Assembly: GCF_002954265.1 (NCBI RefSeq)
Contig: NZ_PPSL01000002.1
Coordinates: 992,001 to 1,056,000, forward strand
DNA length: 64,000 nt
Direction of reading: 5' to 3'
Origin: Flavipsychrobacter stenotrophus
Lineage (GTDB): Bacteria > Bacteroidota > Bacteroidia > Chitinophagales > Chitinophagaceae
Position 1 is the first letter of the stretch; the number at the start of each line of letters is the position of its first letter. Below, in pieces: positions 52,184 through 60,860 of the stretch. Made by a program: the position numbers and the translations under genes. The notes under the pieces are model-generated. The model ran no database searches, was not told the DNA's origin, and worked only from the letters and a program-made list of their open reading frames with translations.

Positions 52184-52276
52184 CTACTTGTTCTTCTTAT
52201 GACGGTTTTTTCTCAAGCGTTTCTTACGTTTGTGGGTAGCTATTTTATGTCTTTTTCTTTTTTTACCGCAAGGCAT
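52184..52276 (-). CDS. 30-aa highly basic ribosomal peptide (AURKAIP1/COX24-like)
   Basis: A complete 31-codon frame reads MPCGKKRKRHKIATHKRKKR followed by LRKNRHKKNK. More than half the residues are Lys, Arg or His. This matches the short AURKAIP1/COX24-domain proteins I know from Bacteroidota genomes, homologues of mitochondrial mS38 and probably a small-subunit ribosomal protein of the bS22 type. It sits between the RNase G and TPR genes on the same strand, 18 nt after the TPR stop. Confidence 0.85.
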   Translation of the reverse strand: MPCGKKRKRHKIATHKRKKRLRKNRHKKNK

Positions 52277-52294
52277 AATTGTATGATTTTAAGT

Positions 52295-53152
52295 TTACTT
52301 CAATGAATTTATCTTTCTGTCAATCTCCTTACTGAAATCAGGTTTATTCACCAATGTTTTACAACGCTCCAGCAACTCAATTGTTTTCTCTTTATTACCT
52401 AACCCCTCATATGCCTGCGCCAGGAAATACATAGCCTCAGAATTACTCGGTTCTACTTTCAATACTGTTTCAAAGCGTTTTACAGCCTTATCAAATTGGC
52501 CCGACTGTATCGACATTCTTCCCAACAACATGTTAGCAGGAATATCATCTGGCTTCTCTGCGGTTACTGCTCTTAATATAGCAACTCCCTTCATTGGTTC
52601 TCCCGAGCCCTCTATGTATGCTGTAGCCAATGCCAGTTTAGTATCTTCATTATTAGGATCTATCTGCGCAGACTGCTCCAGGCAACTCACTGCCTCTCCC
52701 GCTTCCCACAACTGCACAGACGGTGAATGTTCGTCTTGCATTAGCTGCAAAAATATTTGGCCTGCAAAAGTAAGATCTTTTGCTGACTTCTCCAACTTTC
52801 CTGCTTTTCCCGAAAAATAGGCTGCAATGGGAAATTGTTTATTGCGTTCATATACACCGGAAAGGCGTACAAAAACAGCAGCCATACGTGAAGAGTCACG
52901 TATGGCCGTAAGTTCATTTTCAATGGTCTTCACCGTATCAGCTGCCGTTTTCGGGAGCAACTTCTTTGATGCGGCTAATAAAGAGTCGAAAGAGGCGGGC
53001 TTCATGGTGTTAGGACCCTGGGCCATGCCACCTTGCTGAGGTTGATGATCGTGATCATGTTTCTTCAGCGGCGGTATGGTGTTACCTCCCCAGTATAAAA
53101 GAGCAATTAGTATTGATGCTGACCCAAGTGTGATATAATGTACTGCCTTCAA
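52295..53152 (-). CDS. Membrane-anchored TPR protein
   Basis: A 285-residue protein with an N-terminal membrane anchor (YITLGSASILIALLYWGG), a His-rich linker (KKHDHDHQPQQGG), and at least four TPR units in the second half (EDTKLALATAYIEGSGEPMK, IPANMLLGRMSIQSGQFDKA, SEAMYFLAQAYEGLGNKEKT). It lies between HU and the COX24-like peptide on the same strand, an arrangement I recall in other Bacteroidota. TPRs usually mediate protein contacts; the partner is unknown. A TACCTTTG -7 box lies 23 nt upstream. Confidence 0.8.
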   Translation of the reverse strand: MKAVHYITLGSASILIALLYWGGNTIPPLKKHDHDHQPQQGGMAQGPNTMKPASFDSLLAASKKLLPKTAADTVKTIENELTAIRDSSRMAAVFVRLSGVYERNKQFPIAAYFSGKAGKLEKSAKDLTFAGQIFLQLMQDEHSPSVQLWEAGEAVSCLEQSAQIDPNNEDTKLALATAYIEGSGEPMKGVAILRAVTAEKPDDIPANMLLGRMSIQSGQFDKAVKRFETVLKVEPSNSEAMYFLAQAYEGLGNKEKTIELLERCKTLVNKPDFSKEIDRKINSLK

Positions 53153-53174
53153 TGGAATTTTTTTCTTGTTTCCG

Positions 53175-53182
53175 CAAAGGTA
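53175..53182 (-). promoter_or_regulatory. Bacteroidota -7 promoter box (TACCTTTG)
   Basis: CAAAGGTA on the plus strand reads TACCTTTG on the minus strand, 23 nt before the TPR gene start, between HU and TPR. Confidence 0.45.
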
Positions 53183-53208
53183 GCGAAATCACGCTTGTTT
53201 TATTTTAC

Positions 53209-53532
53209 TTACAGTTCTATTGCATCTTTCTCACTGCTCTCAACAAGTTCGTGCTTGCTGTCTTTTACCGCCATAGAAAACTCCTTGGCAGGTTTAAATG
53301 CAGGGATAAAATGCTCAGGTATCTCTACCGCTACGTTTTTCTTGATGTTACGGCCGATCTTAGCAGCGCGCTTCTTCAAAATAAAACTACCAAATCCACG
53401 TACATAAACAGGCTCTCCTTCTATAAGGGAAGTCTTCACTTCCTTAAAGAATGTTTCCAATGCCACCAGGATATCTACTTTAGGTATTCCTGTCTTCTCT
53501 GCTATGCTTCCAACGATATCTGCCTTTCTCAT
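53209..53532 (-). CDS. HU/IHF-family nucleoid DNA-binding protein
   Basis: A 107-residue histone-like protein. The start is MRKADIVGSIAEKTGIPKVD, the core VALETFFKEVKTSLIEGEPV leads into the beta arm VRGFGSFILKKRAAKIGRNI, and the P-E-H-F-I-P-AFKPAKEF closing is typical. The tail has about 15 extra acidic residues (KHELVESSEKDAIEL), common in Bacteroidota HU. It bends and packs DNA. Confidence 0.93.
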   Translation of the reverse strand: MRKADIVGSIAEKTGIPKVDILVALETFFKEVKTSLIEGEPVYVRGFGSFILKKRAAKIGRNIKKNVAVEIPEHFIPAFKPAKEFSMAVKDSKHELVESSEKDAIEL

Positions 53533-53980
53533 GTTTAATAAGTATTGTAATGATAAATTATACTAGCTGGATGGCTATTTCACATCCTTAGTATTCAATA
53601 ATTGAACCAAATTTTAAATAATTTACGAATTTACGTTTTTGATAGATAATCACCTATAAACCAAATATTTATAACGTTTCAATAACTAATAAATCAATAC
53701 TTTATAAAACTGATTAAATGCTATTTAACTATTACTTTATAATGATTTCGAATAGTATATGTTATTGATTTCTTGTTGGCAACCCAATGTGGGGAAATTG
53801 TTGGGGAAAATTTTCCACATTTTTATTATTTTAAATGCATTGGGGCATGATTTATAGACCCTAATCCATCAAGGGTAATTAATTGTATATCTGATTGATA
53901 GACTAAGGCATATGTACTTTTGGTTAAAAAAAGAAAGAGGCATCACGCAGTGATACCTCTTGTAATTTGTCAGGTGTCGG
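53533..53980. other. AT-rich 448-bp region upstream of HU
   Basis: No gene was seen. It carries an imperfect dyad at 53788-53820 (ATGTGGGGAAA...TTTTCCACAT), whose right arm TTTTCCACA differs by one base from a DnaA box. The terminator of the giant gene is at its right end. It should include the HU promoter. Confidence 0.5.
53935..53961 (-). terminator. Terminator of the giant T9SS gene
   Basis: AAGAGG-C-ATCAC (53935-53946) pairs with GTGAT-A-CCTCTT (53950-53961). On the minus strand it is followed by TC and a run of seven T. Confidence 0.8.
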
Positions 53981-56900
53981 CTATTTGCTCACTGTAAAAT
54001 GTATCCATTCAGCACCGCTGCCTGTTATTACGCGCAATATATACTGCCCCGGAGCAATATGGCTGTCAGTTACCACCTGTTCGTGTATAATGCTGTGCAT
54101 TGGCTGGGTACTACCGCTATGCAGTATGCGCCCCATCATATCAATGATCTCATAGGTGACCGGTTCATTGCTTCCTTCTGTTTTACCGATCAGCGTGAAA
54201 TTGCCATTGTTCGGGTTCGGATAAAGAGAGAACGACACACCTGACGGATGAAGGGTATTGATACCTACATGCCCTGTATACAAGGTTACCACATTGCTAT
54301 GGTTAGATACGGCAACAGCACATGGTATATTACAATCTGCTATGCAGTAGAAGGCATCATTACCAACCGCTGTTGTGCTGTAAGTAGCTGATGTGGCGCC
54401 TGCAATAGCAGTGCCGTTTTCATACCATTGGTATATTGGCGAAGATCCGCAATTGGTCAATGTTGCAGTAAATGTTACAGGCTGGCCTATATAACCTATG
54501 GTATCGCCTGGCGATACGGTTACCGTTACAACCGGTATAACATTGGGATATACGTGCATGGTAATATTGTTGCTATACACTGTGTCAATTGTAGGGCAGG
54601 TGGCATTGCTGGCCATTCGGCAACTAATTACATCACCATCTGCAGGTGAGTCGCCCAGCGTTAGTCCGGCACCAATATTTACTCCATTTCTTCTCCATTC
54701 TATGTACGGCGCTGTTCCGCCATTTACAGGGGTAGCAGTATAGGTTGCCGGCGCGGCACCACAAAGCGTGTCATTAGGGCTTACAGCAGCGGTAACCATT
54801 GGCACTACACTTACATGCACCGTTACTATTTTCGATGTAGTGGCAGATCCGCAAGCATTAGTTACAGCATAATAGATAGTATCTACGCCGGCAGTAATAC
54901 CAGTCACTACACCGCCTGTCACCGTTGCATGAGCATTGCTGACTGTCCATGTGCCACCAGGCACTACAGTGGTTAATGTTATGGCCATACCTATGCACGC
55001 TACTGACGGACCTGCAATAGTATCTGCTCCCGGCACGCCATATACTGTTACCAGTCTGCTTACGCTTACCGCACCACAAGCATTCGTAACGGTATAATAT
55101 ACCGTGTCTGTGCCCGGGGTCACACCGGTTACCATGCCCGATGTAGAAATAGTTGCATGCGTATTACTTACACTCCATACACCGCCCGGTGTACCATCAT
55201 GTAATGTGGTTGTTCCGCCGGGGCACACGGTGGCAGTGCCCAATATAGCGGCTACTACCGGCACTGTGGTTATGTTCACTGTAAGCGTTACCGTAGTTGT
55301 GCCGCATAGGTTAGCTACCGCATAGCTTACAATGGCGCTGCCTGTTGCTACACCATTGTACACGCCGGTAGTCGCATCTATAGTTGCCACGCTGGCAGGT
55401 GAGCAACTCCATATTCCTGAGATAGTAGCATCGGTAAGTGTAGCCGATGTGCCGGCACAAATCGTAGTTGTACCGCTTATTGCACTCACCGTTGGTAATG
55501 GATTTACAGTTACCGTATAGAGGGCAAACAGCGATCCGCAAAGGGTTGTTGCCTCATAGTACACAGTGACATTACCGGCTACTGTGCCCGTAAATATACC
55601 ACCAGGCGTTATAGTACCACCGGTGCCACAGGACCATATGCCGCCAGGTGTGCCAGTGGGGTTAGTAAGTGTTATAGATGAGCCGACACACACCGCAGCA
55701 GCGCCCGTTATAGCACCTGCTACTGGCAGCGGATTGACAGTAAGCCTGTGTGTGGCTATAGATGTGCCACAATAGCCGGTTATCGCATAATAAACAGTAT
55801 CTGTACCTGGTGTTACTGCGGTAACCAGTGCCGAGGCAGATATAGTCACATGGCTGCCGGTATGGTTCCACGTTCCGCCTGGTGTACCGGTAGTATTATA
55901 CATGTATGCCGTACTGCCTGGGCAGAGGCTGTCTGTTCCTGTCACATAACCCGGGTTAGGCAGTGTTAGTACCTTAATGGTTTTCCATACAGATGCTGTT
56001 CCGCAACTATTTGTTGCTGTATAAGTAAGCGTATCAATACCACCTGCCGCTGCATATACGTTTGCTGTAGTTGGCGTAGCTGTTGTTGGTAATACATACC
56101 CGAAGTGAATGCCCCATGATCCTGAAGCAGGTCCTGCGGTGGCCACAAATGTACCACCCTGGCACAACGAATCGAGACTGGTAATTGCCGTCATTACAGG
56201 TGTGTCTATAACATTAACGGGGAACGTTGAATAGACCGTTCCGCACAAATTAGTAACTGTACTGGTTATTGTTGCAGTACCTACATTAACACCAGTTACT
56301 GCACCGGTGGTTGCATCCACTGTCACCAAAGGAGACGTAGTGCTCCATGTGCCCGGAATGGTAGTGGTCAATGTGATAACAGAGCCGCTGCACACTGTAC
56401 TTGTACCCGTGATCACGCCTGCAACGGGCAGTGGCTTTACGGTAATGTCGTGAGATGTATAAACTGTTCCGCACGTGGCGCTGGTTACAGTGTATCTAAT
56501 TGTAGTTGTGGCAAGTGTTGTAGCCACCCCTGTTACCACCCCTGTTGTTGATACTATAGCTACAGCCGGATTCAGGCTGCTCCATACACCGCTTGGTGTT
56601 ACATCTATCAACGTTGTTGTTGCGCCCGAACAAACGGTATCGTCACCAAAAATAAGGCCCGGTACCGGCAATGGATGTACAGTGAAGGATAGGGTAGCCG
56701 TAGCCGTACCGCAGGTAGGAGTAGTTGTTGTATAACTTATTGTTGTGGTGCCATAATTATTCCCGCCCGCTTCTCCGGTGGCATCATCAACAGTGGCTAT
56801 AAAGGTATTGTCGCTGCTCCAAGTGCCGGCACCAAAAGACCCTGTATTATCAAGCGTTACACTGCTACCCATACATACATCCGAAGGAGAGGGTGCTATT

Positions 56901-59900
56901 ACTGCATTGGCAACGGCATTTACTGTAATGGTGTATGGATCTGGTATAGAACCACATGCGGTAGACCCAGAATAAGTAATAACTACCGAGCCGTCAGAAT
57001 TACCGATCACCACCCCTGTCAAAGGATCAACATCGGCAGTTGATGGGTCGGATGAACTCCAGTGCCCCAGTGGGGTTCCGCCTACGTCTGTCAGTACTAT
57101 TGTCGATCCTACACACACATCGGTAGGACCTGTTACATCACCATCGAGTGGCAGTGAATTTATCGTTACGCTGAATGTAGTAGAGTCAACGCCGCAAGAT
57201 GTAGACACGGTATAAACGATAGTATCAATGCCCGCTATTGTACCTTTGAACATAATAGTATCAATACCACTTACCGCAGAGAGGAACAACACATAACCCC
57301 GTCTGCTGCGCCATGTTCCACCCGGTGTTGCAGAATGATTGCGTAACGTATCAAATGAATTCTGGCATACAGTATCAGCTCCGGTTATGGTGCCATGCTG
57401 GGGTAGTGTCAATACATTTACAACATGGGTTGACAAGGTACTACCGCAACTGAAAGTATTAATGGTATATGATATTGTTGCAGTTCCCCCAAGAAATGCT
57501 GCCCCACTTACTACGCCGGTTGCCGATACTGGCGCAATGGAATTATTGGAACTCTGCCATATTCCTCCGGGAAAAACTGTTGATAAAGAAATAGTGCTTC
57601 CATTACAAACATTAATAGGGCCGGTTATTGGGCTTACTATTGGAGAACGCTTGACGTACACAGTGTGAATTGCTGAATCCTGTCCACATCCTACTGTTGA
57701 TGTGACAATATATTTAATAGCTGCAGAAGCTGGAAAAGGAGTAGCCCCGGTTACCACACCTGTTGGCGACACTGTAGCAACCGCCGGGTTACCGCTTGCC
57801 CAGGTACCCACGCTACTTGCTCCAAAACTTATCAGATTAATGCTTGCGTTATAACATACGCTATCCGCCCCGGTAATACCACCGGCAGCAGGAAGCGGAT
57901 TAACAGTTAAGGTCATGTAGCTGTCGTCGGTAGTACATGCAGTGCTTGTCTGATAATGGATATTAACAGTACCCGGGCTATAATAAGTAACCATACCGCT
58001 GCCATCAATATCTGCTATGCTCGGGTCTTCGCTGTACCAATATCCGCTGCCTACAGCATAATTGGCATACAACCAATCTGGTCCGCTACCCATACAAACA
58101 GGATCATAGATGCCATCTATCGGGCCTGAGTATGCATCGGGGTCTACTGTAAAGGTGAATGTTGTAGAGTCGCTGCCACACGTGGTACTGGAAATGTGTG
58201 TAATAGTAACAGTACCATACAAACTCGCATACAACATGCCCGATGCATCGACATCAGCTATAGAAGGGTCACTGCTGATCCATGTACTGGTACCTGATGC
58301 ACCTGATAAAGAAAGCGGATAGTTGTAGCCGACACATCCGTTTGTAGGCCCATAAATAATACCGGCATGTGGCGCAGGATTTACCGTAAATGCAAGTACT
58401 GCGGTATCTGCACCGCAGGAATTAGATGCTATATATCTAACTACAGTGCCGCCGGTATTGATGCCCGTTACTGTACCTGCAGCATCTATTGCGGCTATTG
58501 CGGCATCCTCTGTCGTCCAAGCGTCTGCACCTACCGATGTACCATGCCCCAACCACACGGTAAAACCTTCACACACCATGTCTGGTCCAATGATTGCCCC
58601 TGCCTGCGGTAATGCGCGTACATTAATATTGAGTGTAGTAGTGTCTGACGTGCAAGCATCAGTTACAATATAACTTATGGTAGCACCACCCGCATCAATA
58701 CCCGTTACAGAGCCACCGGCATCTACAATGGCTATAGCGGGGTGGCTGCTACTCCACGTACCAACTGCGCTTGCTGATGTATTTAATAAGTTGATATTTT
58801 CGTTCACACAGACAGAATCTGTTCCTGTTATCGATCCTGCATCAGGGTCTGACCTTACGGTCAATGTTTTAGTAGCAGATACTGTATCGCAGCTGTTGCT
58901 TACTTTGTAGGTAATAACTACACTGCCGCTATTTATGCCGGTGACGCTACCCGCATCGTCTACGCTTGCTATCGTGGTATTGCTGCTAGTCCATGTGCCG
59001 CCATCAGTTGCGCCAATTTTAGTCAAAAGTGTTATCTCCGTTTTACAAATACTGTCTACACCTGATATAGTTCCGGCTACTGGCATAGAGTCAACTTTTA
59101 GTGCAACCATTGCTATGCCTTCAGAGCATGCTGGATTTACAGTATAGCTGATAATGGTTTCGCCGGCACCTATTCCTGTTACAACACCCGATGCATTTAC
59201 CATTGCTACTAAGTTATCACCACTTGACCAGGCCCCTCCTGACACAGCGTCTGTCAATGACGTAGCTGAGCCATTACAAATGGTCGAAATTCCAGAAATG
59301 ATTCCTGCGTTAGGCGTAGGTATAACTGTAACCTTATATGTGGTGCTGACGCTATTGCAGGTGTTACCATTGCCAAATGTTATTATCGTTGTCCCAATTC
59401 CTTTCGGCCAAACCACTCCGGAAGGTTTTATAATAGCCACAGATGGAACACTACTGCTCCAATATCCGCCGTTTGCATTATAAAGGCCTCGTATATGCGT
59501 TGCACATATTGTTACCGAATCAAATTGAATCATCCCCCCATTCAATTTCGCATAAATAGGTGATAATGGAAGTAATGGTGCATCTATAAAAGCAAAATAG
59601 GTGGTTACTACGGTGTCATGAGTAAAGTATAGATGAGTCAGCCCCTGATTTACGGCGAATGCATTACCAAAAGAGTCAACTTGCACAACATTGGTATCTT
59701 GTGAACTCCACCAACCAGGTCCTACTGCTGTATATAAACGGTGTGAGCCCACGCAAAACCTAGCCCCCGGCATTCCCGAGCCTCCACTACTACCACCTCC
59801 ACCCGGAGGTATCGTCCCGGAAAAATAAAGTACCCTGCCACTATCATTATCAGCAATAAACAGGTCTCTGTCAGCATTTAGCTGCATAGCATACTTGCCC

Positions 59901-60730
59901 TGATTGCTATATGGGTTGATAATTGTATCAACAACTGTACTATCAGCAAGACTATCGGCCCGCATAATATTTACACCGTTCATTGAATGATCTATACAAT
60001 ATGCCCTGCAGTCTTTTACCGTAAGATCCCATGGGTTCATAGTCACCATGCTATCTACCTTACTCATGGTTGTGAGGTTATACACGTCTATCCTATTACT
60101 GTCATTTTCGGTCAGGTATAATTTCCCGCCGTTAATGGCTACTGCTTTAGGCGAATATAAGTGTGATAGCAATAATGTTTTGGTAGCTGTGGTTAGAGGT
60201 GATGATATTTTGATGAGCTTACCGGTGCCGCGAATAGGAAGATGTGTAATGCCATTCATAGAGTCAGCACTAACAACGTATACGTTCTGTAAATCGTCAA
60301 CTGCTATCCCTCTTGGTTTGTTCCAGGCAAGTGCCCCTGTAGAATTGCTAATCGTCTTTATTAATGCCAACCCGGAATTAAATACTTGTATGTTACTGTC
60401 TGTTTTACCGGTTTGTACAACATACAAATTGTCATCATTGTCGTACACTAGTCCTTGCGGTGATATAAGTTTTAAACTATCGTCATTATCAAGCCCACCC
60501 ATAAAATCGGTAACATTGTTCCATATCTTCACTACCGACTTTACTGCAGTATCCCCCGCTTTTACAGAACTCACTGCTACTTTCCCGCTATTACTTATAG
60601 CCATTCCATAAGCCTTATTCATTTTTACCCAGTAGAGTACAGAAGTATCCTGATAGTAGCATTGCCCGAAAGACTCACTAAAGCCCAGCAGGAACAAAAG
60701 AATAAATAGTATAGGTAGTATTTTTTTCAT
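53981..60730 (-). CDS. Giant secreted Ig-repeat protein with T9SS sorting domain
   Basis: A 2249-residue exported protein (signal KKILPILFILLFLLGFSESF). Residues about 25-305 read as an NHL-like beta-propeller (SPQGLVYDNDDNLYVVQTGK, NKPRGIAVDDLQNVYVVSAD). A Gly/Ser linker lies near 310. From about 470 to 1975 there are nearly 20 Ig-like repeats of about 80 residues, each opening like P-x-A-G-x-I-[TS]-G-x-[DT]-x-[VI]-C and holding G-x-W-S-S-x-[ND]-x-x-I-A. Two more divergent repeats follow, and a T9SS type A domain (LYPNPNNGNFTLIGK onward) ends the chain. It is expected at the cell surface as an adhesin or long scaffold. One conserved Cys opens most repeats, with a second near the end, suggesting a disulfide per domain. 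Confidence 0.85.
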   Translation of the reverse strand: MKKILPILFILLFLLGFSESFGQCYYQDTSVLYWVKMNKAYGMAISNSGKVAVSSVKAGDTAVKSVVKIWNNVTDFMGGLDNDDSLKLISPQGLVYDNDDNLYVVQTGKTDSNIQVFNSGLALIKTISNSTGALAWNKPRGIAVDDLQNVYVVSADSMNGITHLPIRGTGKLIKISSPLTTATKTLLLSHLYSPKAVAINGGKLYLTENDSNRIDVYNLTTMSKVDSMVTMNPWDLTVKDCRAYCIDHSMNGVNIMRADSLADSTVVDTIINPYSNQGKYAMQLNADRDLFIADNDSGRVLYFSGTIPPGGGGSSGGSGMPGARFCVGSHRLYTAVGPGWWSSQDTNVVQVDSFGNAFAVNQGLTHLYFTHDTVVTTYFAFIDAPLLPLSPIYAKLNGGMIQFDSVTICATHIRGLYNANGGYWSSSVPSVAIIKPSGVVWPKGIGTTIITFGNGNTCNSVSTTYKVTVIPTPNAGIISGISTICNGSATSLTDAVSGGAWSSGDNLVAMVNASGVVTGIGAGETIISYTVNPACSEGIAMVALKVDSMPVAGTISGVDSICKTEITLLTKIGATDGGTWTSSNTTIASVDDAGSVTGINSGSVVITYKVSNSCDTVSATKTLTVRSDPDAGSITGTDSVCVNENINLLNTSASAVGTWSSSHPAIAIVDAGGSVTGIDAGGATISYIVTDACTSDTTTLNINVRALPQAGAIIGPDMVCEGFTVWLGHGTSVGADAWTTEDAAIAAIDAAGTVTGINTGGTVVRYIASNSCGADTAVLAFTVNPAPHAGIIYGPTNGCVGYNYPLSLSGASGTSTWISSDPSIADVDASGMLYASLYGTVTITHISSTTCGSDSTTFTFTVDPDAYSGPIDGIYDPVCMGSGPDWLYANYAVGSGYWYSEDPSIADIDGSGMVTYYSPGTVNIHYQTSTACTTDDSYMTLTVNPLPAAGGITGADSVCYNASINLISFGASSVGTWASGNPAVATVSPTGVVTGATPFPASAAIKYIVTSTVGCGQDSAIHTVYVKRSPIVSPITGPINVCNGSTISLSTVFPGGIWQSSNNSIAPVSATGVVSGAAFLGGTATISYTINTFSCGSTLSTHVVNVLTLPQHGTITGADTVCQNSFDTLRNHSATPGGTWRSRRGYVLFLSAVSGIDTIMFKGTIAGIDTIVYTVSTSCGVDSTTFSVTINSLPLDGDVTGPTDVCVGSTIVLTDVGGTPLGHWSSSDPSTADVDPLTGVVIGNSDGSVVITYSGSTACGSIPDPYTITVNAVANAVIAPSPSDVCMGSSVTLDNTGSFGAGTWSSDNTFIATVDDATGEAGGNNYGTTTISYTTTTPTCGTATATLSFTVHPLPVPGLIFGDDTVCSGATTTLIDVTPSGVWSSLNPAVAIVSTTGVVTGVATTLATTTIRYTVTSATCGTVYTSHDITVKPLPVAGVITGTSTVCSGSVITLTTTIPGTWSTTSPLVTVDATTGAVTGVNVGTATITSTVTNLCGTVYSTFPVNVIDTPVMTAITSLDSLCQGGTFVATAGPASGSWGIHFGYVLPTTATPTTANVYAAAGGIDTLTYTATNSCGTASVWKTIKVLTLPNPGYVTGTDSLCPGSTAYMYNTTGTPGGTWNHTGSHVTISASALVTAVTPGTDTVYYAITGYCGTSIATHRLTVNPLPVAGAITGAAAVCVGSSITLTNPTGTPGGIWSCGTGGTITPGGIFTGTVAGNVTVYYEATTLCGSLFALYTVTVNPLPTVSAISGTTTICAGTSATLTDATISGIWSCSPASVATIDATTGVYNGVATGSAIVSYAVANLCGTTTVTLTVNITTVPVVAAILGTATVCPGGTTTLHDGTPGGVWSVSNTHATISTSGMVTGVTPGTDTVYYTVTNACGAVSVSRLVTVYGVPGADTIAGPSVACIGMAITLTTVVPGGTWTVSNAHATVTGGVVTGITAGVDTIYYAVTNACGSATTSKIVTVHVSVVPMVTAAVSPNDTLCGAAPATYTATPVNGGTAPYIEWRRNGVNIGAGLTLGDSPADGDVISCRMASNATCPTIDTVYSNNITMHVYPNVIPVVTVTVSPGDTIGYIGQPVTFTATLTNCGSSPIYQWYENGTAIAGATSATYSTTAVGNDAFYCIADCNIPCAVAVSNHSNVVTLYTGHVGINTLHPSGVSFSLYPNPNNGNFTLIGKTEGSNEPVTYEIIDMMGRILHSGSTQPMHSIIHEQVVTDSHIAPGQYILRVITGSGAEWIHFTVSK

Positions 60731-60807
60731 AATTACATTCTTAGCCTCAACCTTGCAAGTTAATCATTATATCGTAAATAATTATTTATGATTATTTACA
60801 AAATATA

Positions 60808-60831
60808 AAAGCCGGAGCATTGTCCGGCTTT
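60808..60831 (-). terminator. Terminator of the ABC exporter gene
   Basis: AAAGCCGGA (60808-60816) pairs with TCCGGCTTT (60823-60831), followed by a U-rich stretch on the minus strand. Confidence 0.8.
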
Positions 60832-60860
60832 ATTATACGTCAATAGGTATTGTTTAGTTT

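Noticed and set aside
54428-59483. Many plus-strand frames opposite the giant gene
   Set aside because: They are antisense shadows of a repetitive coding region, lack starts with plausible contexts, and repeat with the period of the sense domains.
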